A DNA stretch of 64,000 nt from positions 248,001 to 312,000 of the forward strand of contig CALXYO010000001.1 of the NCBI GenBank assembly GCA_944393005.1, given 5' to 3'. The DNA comes from an uncultured Spirochaetales bacterium (GTDB lineage Bacteria; Spirochaetota; Spirochaetia; Sphaerochaetales; Sphaerochaetaceae). The position numbers were made by a program, and so were the translations under genes. Under the pieces are notes generated by a model. It saw only the letters and a list, made by a program, of their open reading frames with translations. It did no database searches and was not told where the DNA came from. This document shows positions 8,532 to 17,705 of this stretch, piece by piece; the first letter of the stretch is position 1; each line of letters starts with the position of its first letter.

Positions 8532-9822
8532 AGAAAAACTCTCACGGATGATACAGGTTGACACTGTCAGCCAGAATGATGTCGATAACAGCACGAAATT
8601 CCGGGAATTCCATGCTGTTCTTGAAGAACTCTTTCCATCGGTATTCAGAACATGCAGTCTTGTTAAATTCAATGAGGCAATTCTTCTGAAATGGAAAGGA
8701 AAAACTGAAGACAGCCCGATTGTCCTCATGAGCCATCAGGATGTTGTGGAGGCAGCAGGAGAATGGAAAGTTCCTCCGTTTTCCGGCATGATAAGCGACG
8801 GAAGAGTATGGGGCCGCGGGGCTGTGGATACGAAATCTTCCCTGATGTGTATATTCGAGGCTCTGGAAGAGCTCATCAGTGAAGGATTCACGCCTGAAAG
8901 AGATATCTACATCTCGTCTTCAGACGGAGAGGAGATCAGCGGAGAGGGAGCAAAGCTTGCCGTTGATTACCTTGAAAGCAATGGTGTTCATCCGCTGCTG
9001 GTTCTTGATGAAGGAGGAATGATCAAGGAAGAACCGATCAAAGGCGCGAAAGGCAAATTCGCAATGATGGGAACGCTTGAGAAAGGAACATGCAATTTCC
9101 GTTTCATCGCAAAAGGAAAAGGAGGGCATGCTTCAGCCCCCGGAAAGAACACCCCGCTTGTAAGACTTGGTCAGTTCATGGCCGACATTGAGAAAAAGGA
9201 TCCATTCAAGGCAAAGATGAATGAAACGACAATCGAGATGTTCCGCCGTCTGGGTCCTGAAGTGAAAGGTTCCCTCGGTTTTCTGCTGGCACATGCCCGT
9301 TTCTTCTCACCTCTGCTTGAAAAGGTGCTTCCGAAGGTGAACAGGCTTGCAACCGCAATGATAAAGACAACGATTGCCTTTACCACGGCAAAGGGTTCTG
9401 ACGGACTTAATGTTCTTCCTTCATCTGCATATGTGACCGGCAACTGCAGGGTAATTCATCACACAGATGCTGATGAGACACAAAGGATCCTCACAGAAAG
9501 AGCCGCCCGTTATGATATTGAAGTGGAAGTAATCAATTCTAACAGAGCCTACCCCGTCGTCGATCATAACAGCAGCGTTTTCCGTAAAGTGGAAGCTGCG
9601 GTGAAGACATCTTTCCCCTCTGTGATCACATGCCCTTATGCAATGACAGGCGGCACAGATGCACATCATTTCAGCCGTATCTGCGACAATGTGATACGCT
9701 TTGCCCCGCTTGAAATCGATAACCAGCAGTATGAGTCGATACATGCGGCAAATGAGAATATAAACATATCGACACTGCGGCCCGGAGTCGATTTTTACAA
9801 GAAAATAATCACCGAATTCTAG
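8521..9822 (+). CDS. M20 family metallopeptidase (ArgE/DapE/CPG2-like)
   Basis: 433 residues, a zinc-dependent amidohydrolase acting on dipeptides or N-acylated amino acids. Ligand motifs are complete: SHQDVV (H72, D74), GRGAVDTKSS (bridging D103), SSDGEEISGEG (catalytic E137 and ligand E138), VLDEGG and the C-terminal GGTDAHHF. The insertion GKGGHASAPGKNTP marks the dimerisation domain. It starts inside the end of the preceding membrane gene behind an AGGAGG, so the three genes act together: the enzyme probably hydrolyses what the membrane pair imports. Its stop overlaps the convergent cadD-like gene by 4 bases. Confidence 0.92.
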   Translation: MKLEEKLSRMIQVDTVSQNDVDNSTKFREFHAVLEELFPSVFRTCSLVKFNEAILLKWKGKTEDSPIVLMSHQDVVEAAGEWKVPPFSGMISDGRVWGRGAVDTKSSLMCIFEALEELISEGFTPERDIYISSSDGEEISGEGAKLAVDYLESNGVHPLLVLDEGGMIKEEPIKGAKGKFAMMGTLEKGTCNFRFIAKGKGGHASAPGKNTPLVRLGQFMADIEKKDPFKAKMNETTIEMFRRLGPEVKGSLGFLLAHARFFSPLLEKVLPKVNRLATAMIKTTIAFTTAKGSDGLNVLPSSAYVTGNCRVIHHTDADETQRILTERAARYDIEVEVINSNRAYPVVDHNSSVFRKVEAAVKTSFPSVITCPYAMTGGTDAHHFSRICDNVIRFAPLEIDNQQYESIHAANENINISTLRPGVDFYKKIITEF

Positions 9823-10385
9823 AAGAAAATTCCATCTGAGATTATGAAAAGTCCCAGTGCGGTGAAAACGAAAGGCACCAGGACTTTTCTGTATCTTGCG
9901 ATTTTCTCCTTCAGTACGGGAATACTGGCAAGCATATATGCTCCAAAGCACAGCAATCCTGTCATCAGAATGAAGACAATTGCCGCTGTCAGTATTTCCG
10001 CTTTGCCGTATGAGGAGAACAGCGGAATATATATTCCCACATTGTCAGCACCACCTGATACAGTGACGGCCATTACGTTCAAAAGAGAGATTTTTCCTTC
10101 TTTTCCTTCCGCCTCTTCATCATTCCTGCACAGCCATGCCTTTATTCCGAGAACAAGCGGAACAAAGCCGAGAATCCAGACATAAGAGGAAAAAACGACA
10201 GCAAGCCCGGCTGAAATCAGCAGACTGAAAACAAAAAGAAGTCCCAGGCCGAAATACTGGCCCAGGACCACTTTCATTCTGTCGTAATCAGATGCTGAAA
10301 CAGAGAAGAACAGCATCAGTATGAAAATATCATCAATATTCGTGCTGATGAATGCCAGCATCGAGGAGACAAGTGCTGTGATCAT
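9819..10385 (-). CDS. CadD-like cadmium-resistance/cation transporter
   Basis: 188 residues with five hydrophobic segments. The opening, AFISTNIDDIFILMLFFS, is the signature of the CadD/LysE-like family (T-N-x-D-D in membrane helix 1), and a second acidic pattern, SGGADNVGIYIP, lies near residue 110. Family members export Cd2+ or related solutes. Its ATG overlaps the asnA stop (TGATG), so it is transcribed with asnA. Substrate not certain. Confidence 0.8.
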   Translation of the reverse strand: MITALVSSMLAFISTNIDDIFILMLFFSVSASDYDRMKVVLGQYFGLGLLFVFSLLISAGLAVVFSSYVWILGFVPLVLGIKAWLCRNDEEAEGKEGKISLLNVMAVTVSGGADNVGIYIPLFSSYGKAEILTAAIVFILMTGLLCFGAYMLASIPVLKEKIARYRKVLVPFVFTALGLFIISDGIFF

Positions 10386-11419
10386 CAGATGAGGCTGAAG
10401 CCGAGCTCATTGGCCTCTTCTCTTGCCTCCTTCTGCCATACGGAAGCCTGAACCTCCCCGATATGGGCTTTCTTGAGAAGGAACATGCACAGCCTGCTCT
10501 GTCCGATTCCGCCTCCGATTGTCTGCGGGAATTCACCTGCAAGAAGTCTCTTGTGCCAGTAAAGTCCGGCTCTTTCCTCACAGCCTTTTTCCTTCAGCTG
10601 AAAGAGAAGAGAATCCCTGCTGACTCTGATTCCCATTGAGGAAAGCTCAAGACTTGCGTTTCTTACAGTGTCCCATACGATTATGTCGCCGTTCAGTCCT
10701 GCATGCCCGTTTCCTGTAGGAGTAGACCAGTCATCATAGTCAGGGGCACGGCCTGAATGCGGCTTTCCGTCAGCAAGTCTGGCACCGATCCCTATAAGGA
10801 ATACCGCACCGTACTTTCTGGCAAGTTCCCTTTCCCTTTCACCAGAGGAGAGATCAGGATACATCTTCAGTGCATCCTCAGTGTGTATGAACGTGATCTC
10901 ATCAGGAAGACACGGTTCCAGTGCAGCATATGTTTCGTGGATGAGGAACTCGGTCCTCTTCAGTGCGGAATAGATTTCCCTCACAACCTTTTTCAGGTAT
11001 TCAAGATTTCTCTCTTCCTCTCCTATCACCTGTTCCCAGTCCCACTGGTCAACATAAATCGAGTGGATTTCGTCGATATCATCATCAGGGCGGAGGGCAT
11101 TCATATCCGTATAAAGTCCATAGCCCTTTGCAATCTTGTAATCGGCAAGCGCCATCCTCTTCCACTTCGCAAGTGACTGGACAATCTCCATTTTAGCATT
11201 GCCCATATTGCCCACCTCAAATGTGACAGGACGCTCAACTCCGTTAAGATCATCGTTGATACCGCTGCCGGAAGGAACGAACAGAGGGCTTGTGACCCTT
11301 GACAGCCGCAGTGCGCCTGAAAGCTCCTTCTCAAAGATGTCCTTCACTATTTTTATGGCACGTTCCGTCTCTCTCTCACTGAGTATCGGCTTATATCCTG
11401 AAGGGAAAAATTTCATCAT
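10385..11419 (-). CDS. asnA: Aspartate-ammonia ligase
   Basis: Makes asparagine from aspartate, ammonia and ATP in the cytoplasm. At 344 residues it has the usual AsnA length. Recognisable blocks include SGALRLSRVTSPLFVPSGSG near residue 35, the substrate region RPVTFEV, YVDQWDWEQVI and the C-terminal GGGIGQSRLCMFLL, which resembles class II synthetase motif 3. A GAGG precedes two consecutive ATG codons at the start. It heads the asnA-cadD-like pair and is divergent from mscL. Confidence 0.95.
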   Translation of the reverse strand: MMKFFPSGYKPILSERETERAIKIVKDIFEKELSGALRLSRVTSPLFVPSGSGINDDLNGVERPVTFEVGNMGNAKMEIVQSLAKWKRMALADYKIAKGYGLYTDMNALRPDDDIDEIHSIYVDQWDWEQVIGEEERNLEYLKKVVREIYSALKRTEFLIHETYAALEPCLPDEITFIHTEDALKMYPDLSSGERERELARKYGAVFLIGIGARLADGKPHSGRAPDYDDWSTPTGNGHAGLNGDIIVWDTVRNASLELSSMGIRVSRDSLLFQLKEKGCEERAGLYWHKRLLAGEFPQTIGGGIGQSRLCMFLLKKAHIGEVQASVWQKEAREEANELGFSLI

Positions 11420-11508
11420 CTTACCTCACGTATTGATTAAAAGTAACACATATGGTTATACTCCGGAAAAGTTATCATGAAATAAAAAAATAATATATAG
11501 GGGTTAAC

Positions 11509-11943
11509 ATGAAAGACACAGGTTTTTTCGCTGAATTCAAGAAATTCATCACCCGCGGCAACGTTCTCGACATGGCAGTCGGCGTTATCATAGGCGCTTC
11601 ATTCAATGCTATAGTTACAAGTCTCGTCAATGATATCGTGAGCCCGGTGATCGGAATCATCACGGGCGGTATTGACTTCGCATCAATGGTAATCACACTT
11701 GCGGCAGCAACTGAAACAACAGCTGCAGTGACAATCAACATCGGGGCATTCATAAATACAATAATCCAGTTCCTGCTTACCGCACTCACCCTCTTCGTCA
11801 TCGTGAAATCATTCAACAAGATGAATGAGATGAGAAAGAAGAAGGAAGAAGAGGCAGCAAAGGCTGCAGCACCTGCCGCACCGCCTGCAAAACCGGCAGA
11901 CATCGTTCTCCTTGAAGAGATCAGAGATCTTCTCAAAAAGTGA
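11509..11943 (+). CDS. mscL: Large-conductance mechanosensitive channel
   Basis: 144 residues. The N-terminal helix and TM1 (FKKFI-like EFKKFITRGNVLDMAVGVIIGASF) carry the glycines of the channel gate. TM2 (about residues 83-105) is followed by a charged, alanine/proline-rich linker and the C-terminal helix ADIVLLEEIRDLLKK. It opens under membrane tension to release solutes in osmotic downshock. The Ala/Pro linker (AAAPAAPPAKPA) is somewhat extended. It ends in a terminator at 11971. Confidence 0.97.
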   Translation: MKDTGFFAEFKKFITRGNVLDMAVGVIIGASFNAIVTSLVNDIVSPVIGIITGGIDFASMVITLAAATETTAAVTINIGAFINTIIQFLLTALTLFVIVKSFNKMNEMRKKKEEEAAKAAAPAAPPAKPADIVLLEEIRDLLKK

Positions 11944-11970
11944 GATGTCTTACCGATAAGAATTCTCAAG

Positions 11971-11995
11971 CCTCCCCGTGGGGAGGTTTTATTTT
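11971..11995 (+). terminator. Terminator of mscL, at the end of the convergent gene
   Basis: CCTCCC/GGGAGG stem followed by TTTTATTTT. The stop codon of the convergent frameshifted gene (11989-11991) lies within its tail. Confidence 0.85.
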
Positions 11996-12790
11996 ACTTC
12001 TTCAAGCACATAAACCGGAGAACCATCAACAGGATTCATGAATGCGATTTTCATGAAAAGGGAATCACCGTCCATCCGGTATTCAAGACAGCGTTCACCC
12101 TCATCATTATAGAAAAATCTTATGCTTGAATCAGTGTCGGCTGTGAAGCCGAATGCCTTACTGCTTACGGAAAAAAAACACCTCTGATGGTGATATCCTC
12201 ATTGAATTCAGCTTCCACCTTGACGGATTCACAGGTGACCTGTTTATAAGTTCGGCACATTTCCTGTAACTTTCTGCATAATAAGAGTCATCATCCCATT
12301 CTATCCAGCTTCCTTTTTCTTCACCAGGATTGAAAATCGGGAAGAAACGGTACTCTTTTCCATCTCTCAACACATATATTTCAGGATACTGTCCATATTC
12401 AGGGTTATATGCACTTTTCACCCTCATTGTCAGTGTTTTCATTTTTCCCCTGTTGTCATCATCACTTGTGTTTACCCAACGATATTCACCGTCCCATGAA
12501 AGCGTCCTGCACTTCTGTATCGAGACATCAAGATTGTTGTTTTCACCATCCCTTGCAGCCCATGACACCTTATATTCCCTGTTCCCCTCAAGGTTTTCAA
12601 CAGTGAAGGAAAGCTGGCTGCTGTCAAGCCGGGCTATGAAGCCGTCATCCATGTAGATATCATACCAGACCACATCTTCAACCTCATCCCATTCAAGAGC
12701 CAGACTGTTTGCAAGGCTTCTGACAGAGAGAGCGGCAAATGCCGAAAAGGAAACGGCAATGATAAGCATCATGGCAGCAATTTTCTTCAT
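11989..12790 (-). pseudogene. Secreted FN3-like protein with a frameshift at an A8/T8 tract
   Basis: The first 204 or so codons encode a signal peptide (MKKIAAMMLIIAVSFSAFA), a fibronectin-III-like region (about residues 28-90, with WYDIYMDDGFIARLD) and an unknown domain. The frame then stops at 12158. With one base fewer in the T8 run (12171-12178 as A8 on the plus strand), reading continues without a stop for some 60 codons (AFGFTADTDSSIRFFYNDEG ... VYVLEEVK) to a TAA at 11989-11991, right beside the mscL terminator. That continuation has the codon use of a real gene. It could be a mutation, a sequencing error or phase variation. Confidence 0.75.
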
Positions 12791-12970
12791 GAGCCAATTC
12801 TACACCTCTTTCGCGGGCTCTGCAAAATCTTTGCACCTCTTTGGTATCAGTTTTGAAAACGATGTGGCTGACTGAAAACTTCCCTTGTGAATTCATCTTC
12901 AAGTTTTATTTTTACTTATTTCAAACATAATAAGAAAATGTAAAAAGGATGTTAAAGAAAATGAAACCTA

Positions 12971-12999
12971 TTGACGAAAGGTTTGAAAGTTAGTATTAA
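12971..12999 (+). promoter_or_regulatory. Promoter of the gene at 13042
   Basis: TTGACG (12971-12976), a 17-base spacer and TATTAA (12994-12999). The rest of the 250-base gap 12791-13041 shows nothing else. Confidence 0.7.
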
Positions 13000-13041
13000 T
13001 ATGGCCGACAAAAGGAGAATTGAAATAGTGGAGGCGTTTTT

Positions 13042-13446
13042 ATGAAAGCGTCATATGTTACTTTGATTCTCAATTCTACCGGAGGATACTTCGACAAAGC
13101 CGATGTTCCTTCCCTCTATGTGGAAATCCAGAACCACAGGGCAGAACTTGAAAGAAACCTTTCAAGGCAGCTCACTTTCCATGATGCACTTTTCTCATGG
13201 ATGGAGAACATTTTCTCACCGATAATGAATGAAATCCTGTCAAGCCTGAAGCTTAAGCTCATCGCATCACAGAAAAGCATAAGCAAAGTATACTTTGAGC
13301 TTTATGATAAGGCAGAGGAAACGGACTTCAGGAACCTTGATGAGACAATCGAATCCTACATTCAGGAAAACGAAGTGAGCGTATTCAGGTTCATGTTCTC
13401 TCTCTTTCACCCGAAAAAGAGAGCTGTAGAAGAAATTGCAATCTGA
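13042..13446 (+). CDS. Hypothetical cytoplasmic protein
   Basis: 134 residues, not recognised. It has its own good promoter and a GGAGG site 9 bases before the ATG, so it is very likely expressed. A strand-like start (SYVTLILNSTGGYFD) is followed by mostly helical sequence, with IQNHRAELERNLSRQLTFHDALFSWMENIF near residues 29-58 and a basic C-terminus. There is no signal peptide or membrane segment. It stands alone, between the frameshifted secreted protein and the DJ-1 gene. Confidence 0.75.
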   Translation: MKASYVTLILNSTGGYFDKADVPSLYVEIQNHRAELERNLSRQLTFHDALFSWMENIFSPIMNEILSSLKLKLIASQKSISKVYFELYDKAEETDFRNLDETIESYIQENEVSVFRFMFSLFHPKKRAVEEIAI

Positions 13447-13451
13447 AGAAA

Positions 13452-13470
13452 GAGCCGCATCACGCGGCTC
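13452..13470. terminator. Hairpin between convergent genes
   Basis: GAGCCGC/GCGGCTC stem with a 5-base loop. On the minus strand it is followed by a TTTCTTC tract. It probably ends both converging transcripts, though the T tract is weak. Confidence 0.5.
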
Positions 13471-13475
13471 TCAAT

Positions 13476-14027
13476 TCAAATATTCCAGTAAATCGTCTTT
13501 TCCAGTTTCTCTGCAGCTTCACTGCCAAGCAGTCTTTCAACAAGAGTGAAGACAAGCGGCCAGGCATATGCCACAGATTTTGCCGTAATTATATTCCGGT
13601 CTTCCACCACCCCGTCACAAACGAAGCTGACCGAAGGACTGTAGTCCTCGCATCCGGGGAAGCAGGTTGCCTTTCCGCTGTGCAGAAGTCCAAGCGGGCC
13701 GAGCACGACTGCAGGAGCTGCACATATGGCACTAACAAGCCTGTCCTGCGCATGTTTTATTATAAGCTCATTGGCACTCCAGCACTGGGCAATGTTAGTG
13801 CTGCCCGGCATGCCGCCCGGTACATAGATCAGATCTGAGACATCATTATAATTCTCAACTAGCTCATCGCAGACAATCTCAACGCCATGAGAAGAAACCA
13901 CATTGAGGTTTCCTCCTACCGCAAGTTTCACGACTTTCACACCGGCTCTGACAAGTCCGTCATAAACAGTAAGCGCCTCGACTTCCTCAAAGCCGTATGC
14001 AAAAAGAATAACAGCACTCTTGCTCAT
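13476..14027 (-). CDS. DJ-1/PfpI family protein (YajL-like)
   Basis: 183 residues. The family glutamate lies in FAYGFEEVEA (E15-E18 region) and the reactive cysteine is C102 in the nucleophile elbow SAICAAPAVVLG. YPGG-type motif VPGGMPGSTN is near residue 70. Members are small chaperones or glyoxalase/deglycase-like proteins. The length fits the ThiJ/YajL branch rather than the PfpI protease. It overlaps the DAHP synthase gene by 4 bases, downstream of it. Confidence 0.9.
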   Translation of the reverse strand: MSKSAVILFAYGFEEVEALTVYDGLVRAGVKVVKLAVGGNLNVVSSHGVEIVCDELVENYNDVSDLIYVPGGMPGSTNIAQCWSANELIIKHAQDRLVSAICAAPAVVLGPLGLLHSGKATCFPGCEDYSPSVSFVCDGVVEDRNIITAKSVAYAWPLVFTLVERLLGSEAAEKLEKTIYWNI

Positions 14028-15085
14028 TTTCTCACCTCCCTTTCCCTCAAAAGCGCAGCTGAAGCCGTCAGGATTCTCTCCGTCTCCTCCCAGCCGATAC
14101 AGGAATCAGTGATGGACACACCGTATTTAAGATCAGGTCCTATCGGCTGATTGCCTTCATTTATATTGCTTTCAAGCATGAACCCTTTTATTGACTCATC
14201 GCCCCAGATAACCTGGTCGATGACACTTCTGAGAACCCTCTTCTGACGTCTGAAGTCCTTTCTGCTGTTGCCATGCGAACAGTCGATGATGATGGCATCA
14301 TTGAGCTTGTTGTCAAGCATGAGCTTGCGGGCAGCTTCAACCTCATCCTCATAATAATTGGGGCTTCTCTCGCCGCCTCTCATTATGAGATGGCACATGT
14401 CATTTCCCGTGGTGCGGAAAATGATTGACTGACCGTCCTTGCTGACACCTATGAAGGCGGCAGGACTTGAAGCACTCTTTATCGCATTGATCGCATGAGT
14501 GTATTCGCCTGATGTTGAATTCTTGAAACCGACAGGAAAGGACAGACCGCTTGCAAGGTTGCGGTGTGTCTGGCTCTCCGTCGTCCTGGCCCCTATACTT
14601 GCCCATGAGATTATATCATCGATGTACTGGGGAATGATCGGATCAAGCACTTCACAGCCCACAGGAAGTCCGATATGGGTTATGTCGATAAGCAGCTTGC
14701 GGGCCGTGCGCAGTCCTTTGTTGATATCATAGGAGCCGTCCAGATCAGGATCGAGAATGAGACCTTTCCAGCCTACAGTGGTGCGTGGCTTTTCAAAATA
14801 AGTCCTCATGATGATGAACAGCTGGTCACTCACCCTGGCGCTCAGGTCCTTGAGACGGCGGGCATAGTCAAGAGCGGCATCTGTGTCATGAATCGAACAC
14901 GGGCCGACTATGGCAAGCAGTCTTCTGTCTCTGCCGCTGAGGATGTCTCTTACACTCTGGCGGTATGAGAGGATCCTCTCTCCATCCTCCTGAGACATCG
15001 GAAACTGTGCGCATATCTCATTCGGAGTGAGGATCGGATCCATCGCCTTTATGTGAATATCATAACTGGGAATAATCTGTTTCAT
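14024..15085 (-). CDS. 3-deoxy-7-phosphoheptulonate synthase (class I)
   Basis: First step of the shikimate pathway: erythrose-4-phosphate plus PEP gives DAHP. 353 residues, normal for AroF/G/H. Landmarks are GPCSIHDTDAALDYARRL near residue 60, MRTYFEKPRTTVGWKGL near 95, the metal/PEP region CEVLDPI, and DCSHGNSRKDFRRQ near 270. Which feedback type (Phe, Tyr or Trp) cannot be told. No other shikimate genes are nearby. It is coupled to the DJ-1 gene by an ATGA overlap. Confidence 0.95.
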   Translation of the reverse strand: MKQIIPSYDIHIKAMDPILTPNEICAQFPMSQEDGERILSYRQSVRDILSGRDRRLLAIVGPCSIHDTDAALDYARRLKDLSARVSDQLFIIMRTYFEKPRTTVGWKGLILDPDLDGSYDINKGLRTARKLLIDITHIGLPVGCEVLDPIIPQYIDDIISWASIGARTTESQTHRNLASGLSFPVGFKNSTSGEYTHAINAIKSASSPAAFIGVSKDGQSIIFRTTGNDMCHLIMRGGERSPNYYEDEVEAARKLMLDNKLNDAIIIDCSHGNSRKDFRRQKRVLRSVIDQVIWGDESIKGFMLESNINEGNQPIGPDLKYGVSITDSCIGWEETERILTASAALLREREVRK

Positions 15086-15127
15086 GGAGCAATTATAAAA
15101 AGAAACAGATTTTTCTCCTAGCCGTTT

Positions 15128-16942
15128 TCAGCTTTTCTTTTCGTCACTGCCCTCTTTTTTCTTGGGATACAGGAACCTCTTGATCTTCTGTGTCGCAGTC
15201 CTCTCGAAGTCTTCCTCCTGAAGTTCCACAGAATCGATCCTGTTCTGTGAGGAAAGCTCCTTGTTCACCTCCCCACGGAGTGATGCAACATACTTCACGG
15301 CTTCCTTCTTCGCATCCTCAATGCTTATCTTCAGGCTCTTCGCCATCAGCTCAATATCTATCTTGATGAGGGCAAGGAGTCCGGTTCCCTGAGGAACGAC
15401 AAGTGATTCCTGTACGAACTGCATGTTGTTGATCACGGATTCAATCGACTCAGGATAGATGTTTTCACCTGCAGGACCGAGGATCATCGTCTTGCAGCGT
15501 CCTTTGATGTAAAGCCATCCTCTCTTATCGATGAAGCCAAGGTCCCCTGTCCTGAAATAACCATCACCCGTAAAGGCCTCAGCATTGAGCGCATCATTAT
15601 GGTAATAGCCCGGCGTTACGCTTGGCCCCTTCACTGCAATTTCGCCGACACCAGTGGAGTCGATCTCAAGCAGTTTCATGTCGACATCAGGATGGACCTT
15701 GCCGCAGGAACCGACCTTATGCTGCTTTCTCTTCGGACCGCATCCCGCCAGAAGCGGACTTGTCTCTGTAAGCCCGTAGCCAAGCGCATACGGAAAGCGG
15801 GCCCTGTAGAGGAAGTCCTCAACTTCCCTGTCAAGGGCAGAGCCTCCGATTCCGAAGAAAGCCAGCTTTCCGCCGAACGTGGACTGAAGCTTATGTCCGA
15901 TGAGACGGGCAACCAGATTCTTTGTAAGAGGATTGCGGTAGAACTTCGCAAGACTGCCTTCCCCCTTTATGACCGGAGCGACAGCGGCTTTGTAGACCTT
16001 TTCAATAAGAAGAGGAACAGTCTGTATGACATGTGGTCTTATCTTCTTGAGGGCCGGCAGGAGAATGGAGACCGCAGGCGGCTTGCCGAGGAAATGAATC
16101 TCAAAACCGCAGTTCATTGAAAGCAGCTGTCCTATCGTGAATTCATATATATGGCTTATCGGGAGAATTGAAAGAACCCTCATTCCCGGCTTGCCGACAA
16201 AGTATTCAAAACTGTCCCTGTCCGCATTCCTTATGATGTTCTTATGGGTGAGCACGACACCCTTGGATGATCCGGTGGTGCCTGATGTATAGATTATCGA
16301 GGCAATGTCATCTTCTTCCAGAGGAAGCGCGTTAAGCTCCCTCAGACTGAACTTTGTATGAGTGATGTCCACACCCGGCAGGGAGAGGAAGTTCTTGTCA
16401 TCTATCTGTCCGCGCACATCTTCAGGCAGATGGAAAAGATCCTCAAGACGGAATATCTCGTAATTGTTCTCCAGCACGAAATCCCTTACGGAATTAAACT
16501 GTCTCTGCTGTGCACATATGCCGGTACAGCCTGAATCCTTCATGGCAACTATGGCTTCCTTTCCGCTGAAGCCCGGAAGTATCGGAACGGCAATGCCTCC
16601 GATTGATGTGAGGCCAAGGTAGAACATCATCCACATCGGACTTGACTCGCCGTAGATGCATATCTTGTCGCCCTTCTTTATTCCCATGTTCAGAAGATAC
16701 TGGCTTATCGCATGGACCTTGAACCCAAGATACTGATATGAAAAACTGACCTCATCCTCTCCTCCGTATACAGTGTAGCAGAGAAGCTTGGAATAGCGGG
16801 CGCATACAGCCTCCACGAAATCACGGAATGTGTATTTCTTCACTCCGTACATCACAAGTCCGTCAGCTCTTTTTATCTTTCCGCATTCCCTGAAGGAATA
16901 TTCCTTTGCCTTGTCTGTTTTCTTTTTTTTCGCATCACCCAT
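15128..16942 (-). CDS. Long-chain fatty acid-CoA ligase (AMP-binding)
   Basis: 604 residues. Activates fatty acids as acyl-adenylates and then acyl-CoA. AMP-binding motif YTSGTTGSSKG is near residues 218-228, GYGLTETSPLLAG follows near 395, and FRTGDLGFIDKRGWLYIKGR is the core hinge region. A very basic N-terminus (DAKKKKTDKAKEY) precedes the enzyme domain. I use ATG 16942 because GGAGG stands 5 bases upstream; this overlaps the metallo-hydrolase gene by 8 bases. It is the last gene of the operon from 18028. A second ligase lies at 22857. Confidence 0.9.
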   Translation of the reverse strand: MGDAKKKKTDKAKEYSFRECGKIKRADGLVMYGVKKYTFRDFVEAVCARYSKLLCYTVYGGEDEVSFSYQYLGFKVHAISQYLLNMGIKKGDKICIYGESSPMWMMFYLGLTSIGGIAVPILPGFSGKEAIVAMKDSGCTGICAQQRQFNSVRDFVLENNYEIFRLEDLFHLPEDVRGQIDDKNFLSLPGVDITHTKFSLRELNALPLEEDDIASIIYTSGTTGSSKGVVLTHKNIIRNADRDSFEYFVGKPGMRVLSILPISHIYEFTIGQLLSMNCGFEIHFLGKPPAVSILLPALKKIRPHVIQTVPLLIEKVYKAAVAPVIKGEGSLAKFYRNPLTKNLVARLIGHKLQSTFGGKLAFFGIGGSALDREVEDFLYRARFPYALGYGLTETSPLLAGCGPKRKQHKVGSCGKVHPDVDMKLLEIDSTGVGEIAVKGPSVTPGYYHNDALNAEAFTGDGYFRTGDLGFIDKRGWLYIKGRCKTMILGPAGENIYPESIESVINNMQFVQESLVVPQGTGLLALIKIDIELMAKSLKISIEDAKKEAVKYVASLRGEVNKELSSQNRIDSVELQEEDFERTATQKIKRFLYPKKKEGSDEKKS

Positions 16943-17705
16943 AGAAACCTCCATATGTCCTGCCTCTTTCACACACAGTGAAGTTCTTTATCTCAAAATC
17001 GTCTGTGTAATTTTCCAGAACGGCATCAACAGTATTGTTGTTGTCAGAAAGATGCACGAGGAAAACGGTTTTATCCCCGGCGCCGATCTGAAAAAGGAAA
17101 TCCCTTGCCTGTCTGTTTGACAGATGTCCCCTCTCTCCGCTTATCCTGCGTTTCAGTACAAAAGGATATCTTCCACTCTCAAGCATGTCGTCATCGTAGT
17201 TGCTTTCAAGGAATACCACCCTGCTCGCCTTTGCCATCTCAAGGCTTTCCTGAGAATATATTCCCGTATCAGTCATGAGGAAAAATCTTGAATCCCCGTT
17301 TTCAATGAAATATCCTGCAGAGCCCGCACTGTCATGACTGGTCCTGAAAGGCACGGCATGGAAAGCCCCGGCAAAAAGCTCATCGCCGAAACTGAAGATG
17401 GAGATCATGTCCTCTTTCAGCCCGAGTTTTGCAAAAAGTCTCTCATCACTTTCAAAACACTGTCTGGATGCGTGGATGCACACGCCTTTGGCACGGTAAA
17501 GAACGCCCAGTCCCTTGCTGTGATCCGGATGCATGTGGGTGACAAGCACATCGGTGAGAGCGTCAAACGGGATGTCCACCTGCTCAAGCCGGCGTTTAAG
17601 GCCGGTCAGAGTGAGGCCGGCATCAACCAGAATGCAGGATTTCCCGTCATAGAATGCATAGCTGTTGCCGCAGCTTCCGGATGTGAGGACCGCATATTTT
17701 GTCAT
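16935..17705 (-). CDS. MBL-fold metallohydrolase (YycJ/WalJ-like)
   Basis: 256 residues. The metal-binding motif THMHPDH is at about residues 56-62; further ligands are likely in SHDSAG, MTDTG and HLSDNNN, the last typical of the YycJ branch (HLS-x-x-NN). YycJ-type proteins are DNA exonuclease-like hydrolases tied to cell-wall signalling in Firmicutes; the role here is not known. It is translationally coupled on both sides, 4 bases with the Spx-like gene and 8 bases with the acyl-CoA ligase. Confidence 0.88.
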   Translation of the reverse strand: MTKYAVLTSGSCGNSYAFYDGKSCILVDAGLTLTGLKRRLEQVDIPFDALTDVLVTHMHPDHSKGLGVLYRAKGVCIHASRQCFESDERLFAKLGLKEDMISIFSFGDELFAGAFHAVPFRTSHDSAGSAGYFIENGDSRFFLMTDTGIYSQESLEMAKASRVVFLESNYDDDMLESGRYPFVLKRRISGERGHLSNRQARDFLFQIGAGDKTVFLVHLSDNNNTVDAVLENYTDDFEIKNFTVCERGRTYGGFYG

